35,403 nucleotides of DNA from Lysobacter antibioticus (GTDB taxonomy: Bacteria; Pseudomonadota; Gammaproteobacteria; Xanthomonadales; Xanthomonadaceae): the NCBI RefSeq assembly GCF_000731095.1, contig NZ_JMTZ01000042.1, forward strand, positions 1 through 35,403, read 5' to 3'. The notes beneath the pieces are model-generated. The model saw only the letters and a program-made list of their open reading frames with translations, was not told where the DNA came from and did not search any database. Below are positions 6,894 to 14,453 of the stretch, piece by piece. A program made the translations under genes and the position numbers. How positions within the stretch are numbered: the stretch's first letter is position 1; each line of letters opens with the position of its first letter.

Positions 6894-8666
6894 ATGACGC
6901 GATTCCGCCCCGCCCTCGCCTTCGCGCCCTGCCTGCTGCTGGCGGCCTGCGCGAGCGCGCCGCATCTGCAACGCGGCGCCGGTGCGCTGGCCATCGGCGA
7001 GATCCAGGGCTCGGCCGCGGGCAGCCCCTGGCTCGATCGCGAGGCGACCGTCGAAGGCATCGTCACCGCGGCCCTGCCCGCTGCCGACGGCGCCCCGGGC
7101 TGGTTGTTGCAGGACGGAGGCGACGGCGATGCCGCCACCTCCGACGCGATCTGGATCACCGGCGCCCAGACCGCCGCACTGGCGCCCGGACAAGCGCTGC
7201 GGGTCAGCGGGCGCGTCTACGAGGGGGCACTCGCCAAACAGGGCCGGCTCACCGCGATCGAGGCCGGACATATCGAACCGCTCGCGCGCCGCAAGGCCAT
7301 GCGCCTGCCGGCCGCGGTAGCGATCGCCGAGGCCCCGGATTGGCGCCGCCTCGAAGGCATGCGCGTGCGCATCGCCGCGCCGCTGACCCTAGCCGAACGC
7401 GACGGCGAACGCGGCACCGTCACCGCCTCCTTCGACGGCCCGATGTGGCAACCCGGCGAACGCGCCGTGCCCGGCAGCGACGCCGCACGCGCCATCGCCG
7501 CCGACAACCAACGCCGCCGCCTCGTGCTCGGCGGCGACGCCGCCACCCTGACCGCGGCCGCGTTCGCCGCGCGCAGCGGCAGCCGCCTCGACGCGGTCGA
7601 AGGTGTGGCGGTGCCGATCGACGGCGGCCACGGCCTGCGCTTGACCGCGCCGCCGACCGTGCAGGCCGCGCCGCGTCCGCAGCCGCCCAAGGTCGCCGGC
7701 GACCTGCGCATCTCCGCCTTCAATCTGGAAAACCTGTTCAACGGCGACGGCCGCGGCGCAGGCTTTCCGACCCCGCGCGGCGCACGCACCCCGGCCGAAT
7801 ACCAGGCGCAGTTGGCCAAGCTCGTCGCCACCATCCACGCCCTCGATCCCGACGTCGCGGCGTTGATGGAACTGGAGAACGACGGCTACGGCCCCGAGTC
7901 GACCCTGGCCGAACTCGTCGCCGCGCTCGACCGCGCCGATGCCGCGAACGGCGGCGCCCAGGACTGGCGCTATGCCGCGCCGTGCAAGCAACCCTGCGCC
8001 GCGCAGCAGCGCGGGCCGGGCAGCGACGCGATCCGGGTCGGCCTGATCTACCGCGGCGCGCGCGTGGCCGCGCGCGGTCTCGCCGCAACGCTGGAACAAG
8101 GACCGTTCGGCCCGCTCGCGCGCGTGCCGATGGCCCAGGCCTTCGCCGCGATCGGCCGCGACCGCACGCCGGGCCCGACCTTCGTGGTCGTCGCCAACCA
8201 CTTCAAGTCCAAGGGCTGCGGCAAGAACGCCGCCGGCGCCGACCGCGACCAGGGCGACGGCGCTTCGTGCTGGAACGCTTCGCGCAGCGAATCGGCGCGA
8301 CGCCTCGACGCCTGGCTCAAGACCGACCCGACCGCGAGCGGCAGCGCGCTGAGCATGATCGTCGGCGACCTCAATGCGCATGCACAGGAGCAACCGCTGC
8401 GCGAGTTGTACGCGGCCGGCTGGCAGGACGCCTTCGCGGTGGCCAAGGACGAGGCACCGTACAGCTATGTCTACCAGGGCGAACTCGGCCGCCTCGACCA
8501 TGCCTTGCTGTCGCCGGCGCTGGCCGCGCGCCTGCGCGGCGCGGCCGAGTGGCACAGCAACGCCGACGAACCCGAGAGCGCCGGTTATCGCGCCGGCGGC
8601 ACCGGTCCGTGGCGCAGCTCCGATCACGATCCGGTGCTGCTCGGTTTCGAGCTGATGCCGCGCTGA
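6894..8666 (+). CDS. ExeM/NucH-type extracellular endonuclease lipoprotein
   Basis: A 590-residue protein starting MTRFRPAL with a lipoprotein signal ending in LLAAC (Cys19). Residues about 30-260 form an OB-fold-like region (GEIQGS...VEGIVTAALP...GWLLQDGG) of the type that precedes YhcR/ExeM nucleases. From about 275 the endonuclease/exonuclease/phosphatase domain follows: ISAFNLENLF, LMELENDGYG, VVANHFKSKGCG, GDLNAH and the C-terminal SDHDP. These hold the Mg-binding and catalytic Asn, Glu, Asp and His. It should degrade extracellular DNA from the cell surface, for phosphate, nutrient or biofilm use (inference). The ATG at 6894 was chosen because it gives a clean signal peptide. It appears monocistronic. 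Confidence 0.9.
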   Translation: MTRFRPALAFAPCLLLAACASAPHLQRGAGALAIGEIQGSAAGSPWLDREATVEGIVTAALPAADGAPGWLLQDGGDGDAATSDAIWITGAQTAALAPGQALRVSGRVYEGALAKQGRLTAIEAGHIEPLARRKAMRLPAAVAIAEAPDWRRLEGMRVRIAAPLTLAERDGERGTVTASFDGPMWQPGERAVPGSDAARAIAADNQRRRLVLGGDAATLTAAAFAARSGSRLDAVEGVAVPIDGGHGLRLTAPPTVQAAPRPQPPKVAGDLRISAFNLENLFNGDGRGAGFPTPRGARTPAEYQAQLAKLVATIHALDPDVAALMELENDGYGPESTLAELVAALDRADAANGGAQDWRYAAPCKQPCAAQQRGPGSDAIRVGLIYRGARVAARGLAATLEQGPFGPLARVPMAQAFAAIGRDRTPGPTFVVVANHFKSKGCGKNAAGADRDQGDGASCWNASRSESARRLDAWLKTDPTASGSALSMIVGDLNAHAQEQPLRELYAAGWQDAFAVAKDEAPYSYVYQGELGRLDHALLSPALAARLRGAAEWHSNADEPESAGYRAGGTGPWRSSDHDPVLLGFELMPR

Positions 8667-8744
8667 CGCCTGCGCCGACACCGCCGTATACCGCCACACA
8701 CACAGGCGTAACACCCCGCTCACAGCGCCCCGTATCATGAGCGG

Positions 8745-9425
8745 ATGAGCATTCCCGCCTTTCCCAGCGACGCCTCCACGACGATGACCCTGCCGGGTCC
8801 GGCCGGAGCTATCGAGATGATCGTCGAGGCCGCCGAGACCGCGCCGCGGCCGATCGTGGCGATCGTTTGCCATCCGCTGCCGACCGAAGGCGGCACCATG
8901 CACAACAAAGTCGTGACCATGGCCGCGCGCGCCCTGCGCGAATCCGGCGCGGCCACGGTGCGTTTCAATTTCCGCGGCGTCGGCGGCTCCGAAGGCGAGT
9001 TCGACGAGGGCGAAGGCGAATGCGAGGACCTGCGCGCGGTCGCCGCCTGGGTGCGTGCGACGCGCCCGGACGCACAGCTGTGGCTGGCCGGTTTCAGCTT
9101 CGGCGCCTATGTCTCGCTGCGCATGGCCGATGAGTTGCAGCCCAAATTGCTGATCTCGATTGCGCCGCCGGCCGGCCGCTGGGACTTCGACCGCATCGCA
9201 CCGCCGAGCGGTTATCCCTGGCTGGTGATCCAGGGCGAAGCCGACGAGATCGTCGATCCCAACGCCGTCTACGCCTGGATCGAAAGCCTGCGCCAACCGC
9301 CCGAACTGGTGCGCATGCCCGACACCGGCCACTTCTTCCACCGCCGCCTGATCGACCTGCGCGGTGCGATCAAGCACGGCGTGCGCGCCCACCTGCCGCC
9401 GGAAATCGCCCCGGACCTGTCCTGA
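8745..9425 (+). CDS. Alpha/beta hydrolase (COG2945-like)
   Basis: A 226-residue cytoplasmic protein of the short alpha/beta hydrolase type. Seen are the oxyanion-region HPLPTEGGTMHNKV, the FNFRGVGGSEG block, the nucleophile elbow GFSFG (Ser118), a likely acid Asp167 in GEADEIVDP and His196 in DTGHFFH. It is probably an esterase or related serine hydrolase; the substrate cannot be read from sequence. The gene starts only 6 bases after a TATCAT box and has no Shine-Dalgarno, so it may be translated from a leaderless mRNA. zapE follows on the same strand after 106 bases. Confidence 0.88.
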   Translation: MSIPAFPSDASTTMTLPGPAGAIEMIVEAAETAPRPIVAIVCHPLPTEGGTMHNKVVTMAARALRESGAATVRFNFRGVGGSEGEFDEGEGECEDLRAVAAWVRATRPDAQLWLAGFSFGAYVSLRMADELQPKLLISIAPPAGRWDFDRIAPPSGYPWLVIQGEADEIVDPNAVYAWIESLRQPPELVRMPDTGHFFHRRLIDLRGAIKHGVRAHLPPEIAPDLS

Positions 9426-9531
9426 GAGGAATGTCTATGCTGCCACTAGCCCTGAACCTCGGGCAGCGGCCCGGCTGCGCGTCGCCGTTGCCGATGGCAC
9501 CGCGCCGCGACCATCGGACGCAGCGTTCGCG

Positions 9532-10620
9532 ATGACCGGCAAGACCCCTTCCCAGGCCTATGCCGAGGGCGTCGCGCGCGGCGACTGGAGCGAGGACCCG
9601 GCGCAGCGGCCGGCCTTGCGCGAGCTCGACCGCATCCATGCCGGCGTGCTCGCCCCACCCTCGCAGGGCCTGTTCGATCGCCTGCGCGGCAAGCCGCGCG
9701 ACGGCGTGCGCGGGCTGTACCTGTGGGGCGGCGTCGGCCGCGGCAAGACCTTCCTGATCGACCTGTTCTACGAACAGCTGCCGATCCACGAAAAGCGCCG
9801 CACCCATTTCCACCGCTTCATGCGCGAGGTCCACGCCCAACTGCGCGCCCACGCCGGCGAGAGCGACCCCTTGGCGAAGATCGCCCGGCAATGGCGCTCG
9901 CAGCTGCGGGTGCTGGTGCTGGACGAGTTCTTCGTCATCGACATCGGCGATGCGATGCTGCTCGGGCGCCTGCTCGACCGCCTGTTCGCCGAGGGCGTGA
10001 CCCTGGTGACGACTTCCAACACCGCGCCGCCTAACCTGTATGCCGATGGCCTGCAGCGCGAGCGCTTCAAGCCCGCCATCGAGCTGATCCAGCGCCACTG
10101 CGAGGTGCTGCTGCTCGACAGCCAGCAGGACTACCGTCTGCGCGCGCTGACCCGCTCGCCGGTGTACCGCGCCCCGCTCGATGCCGAATCCGACGCCTGG
10201 CTGGGCGGACGCTGGAAGGAGCTGACCGCGGCCTGCATCGCCGAAACCGGGCCGCTGCGCATCGACGGCCGCGACATCCCGGTGCGCGCGCTGGCCGACG
10301 GCCACGCCTGGTTCGACTTCGCCGCGCTGTGCGAAGGCCCGCGCGCGGCCGGCGACTACATCGAGATCGCGACCGAGTGCCACACCGTGCTGGTCGGCGG
10401 CATCCCCGTGTTCGACGGCCGCAACGACGACCCGGCACGGCGTTTCATCAACCTGATCGACGAGTTCTACGACCGCCACGTCAACCTGGTCTGCACCGCG
10501 GCCGATGCGCCGACCGGGCTGTACCGCGGCCACCGCCTCGGCGGCGCCTTCGAGCGCACCGCCTCGCGCCTGATCGAAATGCAGTCGGCCGAATACCTGG
10601 CGCTCGAACACCGGGGCTGA
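9532..10620 (+). CDS. zapE: Cell division protein ZapE (AFG1-like ATPase)
   Basis: A 362-residue P-loop ATPase matching the ZapE/AFG1 family. The Walker A motif GGVGRGKT spans residues 66-73, Walker B is LVLDEFFV, and sensor-like TTSNTAP follows. Other family blocks are HFHRFMREVH and the C-terminal VCTAADAPTGLYRG. In E. coli ZapE associates with FtsZ at the division site and affects Z-ring stability under stress. The ATG at 9532 (MTGKTPSQAYAEG) was chosen because the family begins with a similar TPxxxY segment; an earlier in-frame start lies inside the hydrolase gene. It follows that gene on the same strand, with no clear promoter between them. Confidence 0.95.
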   Translation: MTGKTPSQAYAEGVARGDWSEDPAQRPALRELDRIHAGVLAPPSQGLFDRLRGKPRDGVRGLYLWGGVGRGKTFLIDLFYEQLPIHEKRRTHFHRFMREVHAQLRAHAGESDPLAKIARQWRSQLRVLVLDEFFVIDIGDAMLLGRLLDRLFAEGVTLVTTSNTAPPNLYADGLQRERFKPAIELIQRHCEVLLLDSQQDYRLRALTRSPVYRAPLDAESDAWLGGRWKELTAACIAETGPLRIDGRDIPVRALADGHAWFDFAALCEGPRAAGDYIEIATECHTVLVGGIPVFDGRNDDPARRFINLIDEFYDRHVNLVCTAADAPTGLYRGHRLGGAFERTASRLIEMQSAEYLALEHRG

Positions 10621-10630
10621 GCCGCCGGTG

Positions 10631-10639
10631 TTATCCACA
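10631..10639 (+). promoter_or_regulatory. Isolated consensus DnaA box
   Basis: TTATCCACA, an exact match to the strong E. coli DnaA-box consensus, 10 bases after the zapE stop. Only one copy was noticed here, with no AT-rich unwinding element, so it is not an origin. It may be chance or a DnaA titration or regulatory site. Confidence 0.35.
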
Positions 10640-10979
10640 ACGCGGCGCCGGCACTGGCACATTGCCGGCGTCGCAACGACCGCGCAAGTCGCGCGCGCGG
10701 AGCGCCGGCAACCGCACGGCGACTGAACCGCATTGCGACATCGCGACGAGGGCGCCGGATTGCGTCACAGATTCGCGCCGCGCGTCGCGCAAACCGTCGC
10801 TGCGATGCCGCAGGAACCCGTTCGAGCCGTGTTTTGCAGGGCTTTTCGCTCGAAGCGACGAGCGGCGCGAAACATCGAGGGACGCGCAAAACCCCTCATT
10901 CGCAAGGGATTTTGTCGCATCGGCACGGGCCATCCGGGGCGCGCGTCTGAAAAACAGCCACTATTTGCGTCGAAAACTC

Positions 10980-11008
10980 TTGGCGGCGCGTCGGGCTTGC
11001 CCTACATT
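10980..11008 (+). promoter_or_regulatory. Candidate promoter of the HU-like gene
   Basis: TTGGCG (10980-10985), a 17-base spacer and TACATT (11003-11008). The predicted start near 11015 leaves a leader of about 55 bases before the ATG at 11071. Confidence 0.5.
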
Positions 11009-11070
11009 CCGCCATGCCGAGGGGTTATCCAGGCAACCCATCCATTCAACGAGTGCTACCGGAAAAAACT

Positions 11071-11466
11071 ATGGCTACGAAAAAAACCGCTGCAAAGAAG
11101 AAGGCCGCTCCGAAGGCCGCTGCGAAGTCCGCCGCCAAGACGGCCGCTCCGAAGCCGATCAAGGAAGTGCTGAGCAAGTCGGGCCTGGTCGCACACCTGG
11201 CTGAAGTCACCGGTGTCGTCGCCAAGGACATCCGCTCCGTGCTCGGCGCGCTCGAAGGCGCGGTCCACGCCTCGATCAACAAGAAGGGCGCCGGCGCGTT
11301 CACCCTGCCGGGCATTCTGAAGATCACCGCCGTCAACGTGCCGGCCAAGCCGAAGCGCAAGGGCATCAACCCGTTCACCAAGGAAGAGCAGTGGTTCGCC
11401 GCCAAGCCGGCCACGGTGAAGGTCAAGGTCCGTCCGCTGAAGAAGCTGAAGGACGCTGCGGCCTGA
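11071..11466 (+). CDS. HU-like DNA-binding protein with Lys/Ala-rich N-terminal tail
   Basis: A 131-residue very basic protein. Residues 1-30 are a low-complexity Lys/Ala/Pro tail (MATKKTAAKKKAAPK...), like the tails of eukaryotic H1 or bacterial Hc1 proteins. Residues about 31-125 resemble an HU/IHF fold: KSGLVAHLAEVTG for the first helices, FTLPGILKITAVNVPAKPKRKGINP for the beta-arm, and a basic C-terminus. It should bind and compact DNA. The ATG at 11071 gives the tail directly; a longer in-frame start upstream lies in the leader. It is followed by a strong terminator and is probably a single, highly expressed gene (inference). It has fewer rare codons and a more regular Lys/AAG usage than its neighbours. 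Confidence 0.9.
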   Translation: MATKKTAAKKKAAPKAAAKSAAKTAAPKPIKEVLSKSGLVAHLAEVTGVVAKDIRSVLGALEGAVHASINKKGAGAFTLPGILKITAVNVPAKPKRKGINPFTKEEQWFAAKPATVKVKVRPLKKLKDAAA

Positions 11467-11514
11467 TGCCGCGAGATGCGGCGCGCCCTGGGCCGCCGCA
11501 TCGCGTACTGCCGG

Positions 11515-11542
11515 ACGCCGCCCTCGGGCGGCGTTCTTTTTT
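11515..11542 (+). terminator. Terminator of the HU-like gene
   Basis: A perfect 8-bp stem (11515-11522 with 11527-11534) closes a CTCG loop and is followed by TCTTTTTT. It starts 48 bases after the stop. Its stem is almost the same as that of the terminator at 6750. Confidence 0.88.
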
Positions 11543-11746
11543 GGGCCCGCCTTTCCGCGCCGGCTTTTTTGCGCCCGTCTCGGGCCTGGCGCGACCGGAT
11601 CGCGCGATCGCATACCGATACGGCCCGCCCGCGGCCCCGCAGCGCGGGCTGAATGCGTCAGCTTGCAGCACGCACGCGGCAGGACGCGGTCATTTGCGCC
11701 GCGCTCGTCCGTGGCATAGTGCGCGCAGTCGTTGTGGAGCCTCACC

Positions 11747-12031
11747 GTGGACCCGATCAGCCTGGAAGAGCTGGCTTTGCTTAATGTGCTTCAGCGCATC
11801 GACCAAGGGCATGCGCCGGAAAATCATTCCGGTGCCTTGCGCGATCGGCTGGTCGAATCCGGTCTGGCCGAAGCCGGCGAAGGCGACGAAGTGCACCTTA
11901 CCGATGCCGGCATCGAACGCTGCAAATCGCTGCGTCATCGCGTCGCCGCCGACGCCGAAGCGGCGCTGGTGCTGAAGGAGCGCGAAGAAGCCGCCGCCCA
12001 GGACGTCGAGACCGCCGACGAGGCGAAGTAG
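11747..12031 (+). CDS. Small acidic protein of unknown function
   Basis: A 94-residue protein, not assigned to a named family. The first 65 residues (LEELALLNVLQRIDQG...ALRDRLVESGLAE...VHLTDAGIERCKSL) look like a short winged-helix or helical DNA-binding-like fold: the phrase L-x-E-x-G-L-x-x-x-...-LTDAG recalls MarR/PadR-type wing segments. The rest is a charged Ala/Glu-rich helix. The GTG at 11747 is preferred, with GGAG 7 bases upstream; an in-frame GTG at 11732 overlaps that site. No membrane segment or signal peptide. I infer a cytoplasmic role only; the wing resemblance is weak. Confidence 0.7.
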   Translation: MDPISLEELALLNVLQRIDQGHAPENHSGALRDRLVESGLAEAGEGDEVHLTDAGIERCKSLRHRVAADAEAALVLKEREEAAAQDVETADEAK

Positions 12032-12175
12032 CCCGGGCGCTCGCCGTCGCCGCGTGCGACGACTTTACCTTTCCTGTTGTTTCGCCGCCGCCGGTCGCGC
12101 GCGGCGATGGCGCCGCTTGCATCGACCGCGGCGATCCCGATATCGATACGAACGCCGACTCCGCCTTCGTGCTGC

Positions 12176-12982
12176 ATGACGCCCTTCGACCAGCATCTCG
12201 CCCAGTGGAGCCTGATCCCCGACGGCGCCCCGATCCACACCCACAGCAGCGACCTGTTGCCGGTGCGCTACCGCGACACGCCGGCGATGCTGAAGATTCC
12301 GCGCGAACCCGAAGAGCGCTACGGCGCGGCGATGATGCGTTGGTGGGACGGCGACGGCGCCGCCCGCGTGCTCGCCTGGGACGACGACGCCCTGCTGCTC
12401 GAACGCGCCAGCGGCGCTCGCTCGCTCAAGCACATGGCCCGCAACGGCCGCGACGACGATGCCACCCGCATCCTGTGCACGACCGCCGCGCGCCTGCATG
12501 CGCCGCGCGCGGCGCCGCCACCGCCGCATCTGCTCGGCCTGCAGCCCTGGTTCGCCGAACTCGAACCGTACGCGAACAGCCATGGCGGCGCGCTCGCACT
12601 GGCCTGGAGCGCTGCCTGCGAACTGCTGGCCGAACCGCGCGAGATCGTGCCGTTGCACGGCGACCTGCACCACGAGAACGTGCTCGACGCCGGCGCGCGC
12701 GGCTGGGTCGCGATCGATCCCAAACGCCTGATCGGCGAGCGCGGTTTCGATTTCGCCTGTCTGTTCACCGACCCCGACGAAGAGACCGCCCTGGCGCCGG
12801 GCCGGCTGCTGCGCCGTGTCGATCTGGTCGCTGAAGCTGCACGCCTGGAGCGCCGCCGCTTACTGCAATGGATTGTCGCCTTCACCGGCCTGTCGGCCGC
12901 TTGGTATCTGATGGACGAGGAGTCGCCGGACAAGGAGTTCGCCGCGATCGAGCTGGCGCATGCGGAGTTGTTGCGGGGTTGA
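12176..12982 (+). CDS. APH-type kinase (aminoglycoside/hydroxyurea phosphotransferase-like)
   Basis: A 268-residue protein with the phosphotransferase fold of the streptomycin 6-kinase/hydroxyurea phosphotransferase group. The catalytic loop HGDLHHENVLD begins at His161 (base probably Asp163), followed by the metal-binding IDPKRLIGERGFDFA, which is characteristic of this group. The N-lobe has the ATP-contact Lys in AMLKIPREPEE. It would transfer phosphate from ATP to a small hydroxylated compound; whether an antibiotic is the true substrate cannot be read. The ATG at 12176 (MTPFDQHL) gives the usual length; the extension upstream is low-complexity. It is convergent with the efflux operon, with a hairpin between. 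Confidence 0.87.
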   Translation: MTPFDQHLAQWSLIPDGAPIHTHSSDLLPVRYRDTPAMLKIPREPEERYGAAMMRWWDGDGAARVLAWDDDALLLERASGARSLKHMARNGRDDDATRILCTTAARLHAPRAAPPPPHLLGLQPWFAELEPYANSHGGALALAWSAACELLAEPREIVPLHGDLHHENVLDAGARGWVAIDPKRLIGERGFDFACLFTDPDEETALAPGRLLRRVDLVAEAARLERRRLLQWIVAFTGLSAAWYLMDEESPDKEFAAIELAHAELLRG

Positions 12983-13000
12983 GGGATGCGGCGATCAACT

Positions 13001-13025
13001 CCCTCTCCGGTAAAACGGAAGAGGG
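13001..13025. terminator. Shared hairpin between convergent kinase and efflux genes
   Basis: CCCTCTCC...GGAAGAGGG forms an 8-9 bp stem with one bulge around GGTAAAAC. It lies 18 bases after the kinase stop and 36 bases after the efflux OMP stop. No T-run follows on either strand, so termination is plausible but not certain; it also resembles a dispersed intergenic palindrome. Confidence 0.45.
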
Positions 13026-13061
13026 AAACCAGCTCGGCTAATCAACTGGAACACAGCAACC

Positions 13062-14453
13062 TCACCGCTCTCCCCCTTCCCAACCGCCGCCCAGGGCCTT
13101 GTACAGGTTGACCTCGGCGGTCAGCGCCTCGCCCTGCAGCTGCAACACTGTCAACTCGGCGTTGAACAGGTTGCGTTGCGCGTCGAGCTCTTCCAGGTAC
13201 GAGGCATAGCCTTCGTTGTAGCGGTTGTGGGCGATGCGCAGCGCTTCGCTCAAGGCGGCCCGCTGTCGCTCGGCCTGATCGCGCTGTTCGTGCAGGTAAC
13301 GGATCGCGGCCAAGGCATCCTCGACTTCGGCGAACGCGGTCAGCACGGTCTTGCGATAGGCGAGCACGGCCTGGTCGCGGCGCGCGGCGCCGGCCTGCAC
13401 TTGCGCGCGCAGGCGGCCGCCGTTGAACAACGGCGCCAGCACGCTGCCGCCGACGCTCCACAGGCGGATCGGGTCGCCATGCAGCAGGCTCGACTCGAGG
13501 CTGCCGAGCGTGCCGGTGAGACGCAGCGACGGCAGCAATTGCGCGCGCGCCGCCGCCAGGTTGGCGTCGGCCGCGGCGATCTGCGCCTCGCCCTGGGCGA
13601 TGTCGGGACGGCGCCGCAGCAATTGCGAAGGCACGCCAGCCGACGGCAGCGCCGGCGCGGCGATCTCGGTCAGCGCGCGCCCGCGCGGCACCGCTTCGGG
13701 TGCGCGGCCGAGCAGCACCGACAGGGCGTCCTCTTGGCGTCGGATCGCGAGCCGCAACTGCGGCACGACCTGTGCGGTGGCGCGGTACTCGGCCTCGGCC
13801 TGGCTCAGTTCCAGGCGCGAGCTGTAGCCGGTGTCGAAACGGCGCTGGGCGACGTTACGCGCGCCGGCGCGCGAGGCCAGCGTGCGCTGCGCGACTTCGA
13901 GCCGCGCATCGCTCGCACGCAAGCCCAGATAGGCCGAGGCCACCGCCGCGGCGACGCTGAGCCGTACGCTGTCGGCGGCGGTTTCGTTGGCGAGCAGATT
14001 GGCGCGGGCGGCGTCGGTCAGCGCATCCAGGCGGCCCCACAGATCGACCTCGTAGGCGGCCTGGAACTGCGGCTGGGTCACGCTGGAAAGGTTGGCGCGG
14101 CCGGTCGCTGCGCCGACGCTGCGCGCGCGTTGCGCGCTCATCGAGAAATCCAGGGTCGGCCATCGCACCGCGCCTTGCGCATCGAGCAGGGCGCGCGCCT
14201 CGGCGACGCGGGCCGCGGCCAGGCGCAGGTCGGTGTTGTCGGCGAGCGCGCGTTCGACCAGTTCGCCGAGCACCGGATCGTTGTAGCCGCGCCACCAATC
14301 GCGTTGCACGGCGACACCGGCGCCCGGCGCATCGCGCCAGGCCGGCGGCGGCTCGGCGAAGCTCGGCGGCGGCGCGACGCTCACGCAGGCCGCGAGCGTG
14401 CACGTCGCCAAGGCGATCGCGGCGATGCGCCAGACGATGCGGGTCGACCTCAT
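13062..14453 (-). CDS. Outer-membrane efflux lipoprotein, NodT/OprM family
   Basis: A 463-residue protein with a lipoprotein signal (lipobox LAAC, Cys23) and two OEP (TolC-like) repeats. Signature blocks are the N-terminal WWRGYNDP, the AYEVDLWGRLDA strand/turn, LRRRPDIAQGEAQIAAADANLAAARAQLLPSL at the repeat joint, and VGGSVLAPLFNGGRLRAQ. It forms the trimeric outer-membrane tunnel of a tripartite pump. Its ATG overlaps the stop of the membrane-fusion gene by 4 bases (ATGA). It is last in the operon and most likely pairs with the EmrA/EmrB-like proteins upstream. Substrates are not predictable. Confidence 0.94.
   Translation of the reverse strand: MRSTRIVWRIAAIALATCTLAACVSVAPPPSFAEPPPAWRDAPGAGVAVQRDWWRGYNDPVLGELVERALADNTDLRLAAARVAEARALLDAQGAVRWPTLDFSMSAQRARSVGAATGRANLSSVTQPQFQAAYEVDLWGRLDALTDAARANLLANETAADSVRLSVAAAVASAYLGLRASDARLEVAQRTLASRAGARNVAQRRFDTGYSSRLELSQAEAEYRATAQVVPQLRLAIRRQEDALSVLLGRAPEAVPRGRALTEIAAPALPSAGVPSQLLRRRPDIAQGEAQIAAADANLAAARAQLLPSLRLTGTLGSLESSLLHGDPIRLWSVGGSVLAPLFNGGRLRAQVQAGAARRDQAVLAYRKTVLTAFAEVEDALAAIRYLHEQRDQAERQRAALSEALRIAHNRYNEGYASYLEELDAQRNLFNAELTVLQLQGEALTAEVNLYKALGGGWEGGER

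Larger units (their letters stand above)
10621..11070. other. Intergenic region zapE / HU-like gene
   Basis: No gene was recognised in these 450 bases. They hold an 8-bp hairpin without T-run (10646-10670) that may end zapE transcription, an isolated DnaA-box sequence (10631-10639) and the candidate promoter of the HU-like gene (10980-11008). Confidence 0.65.

Noticed and set aside
6203-8740. An 845-codon plus-strand frame from the cytochrome c start.
   Set aside because: Runs out of frame through the cytochrome and nuclease genes, is Arg-rich, and lacks motifs.
9370-10662. A 430-codon minus-strand frame opposite zapE.
   Set aside because: Antisense shadow of an intact ZapE with Walker motifs.
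10621-11070. Possible replication origin because of the DnaA box.
   Set aside because: One box only, no AT-rich element, and no dnaA, dnaN or gidA nearby.
12176-12982. Calling the APH-type kinase an aminoglycoside-resistance gene.
   Set aside because: The family motif is clear, but substrates differ widely within it and nothing here shows antibiotic specificity or mobility.
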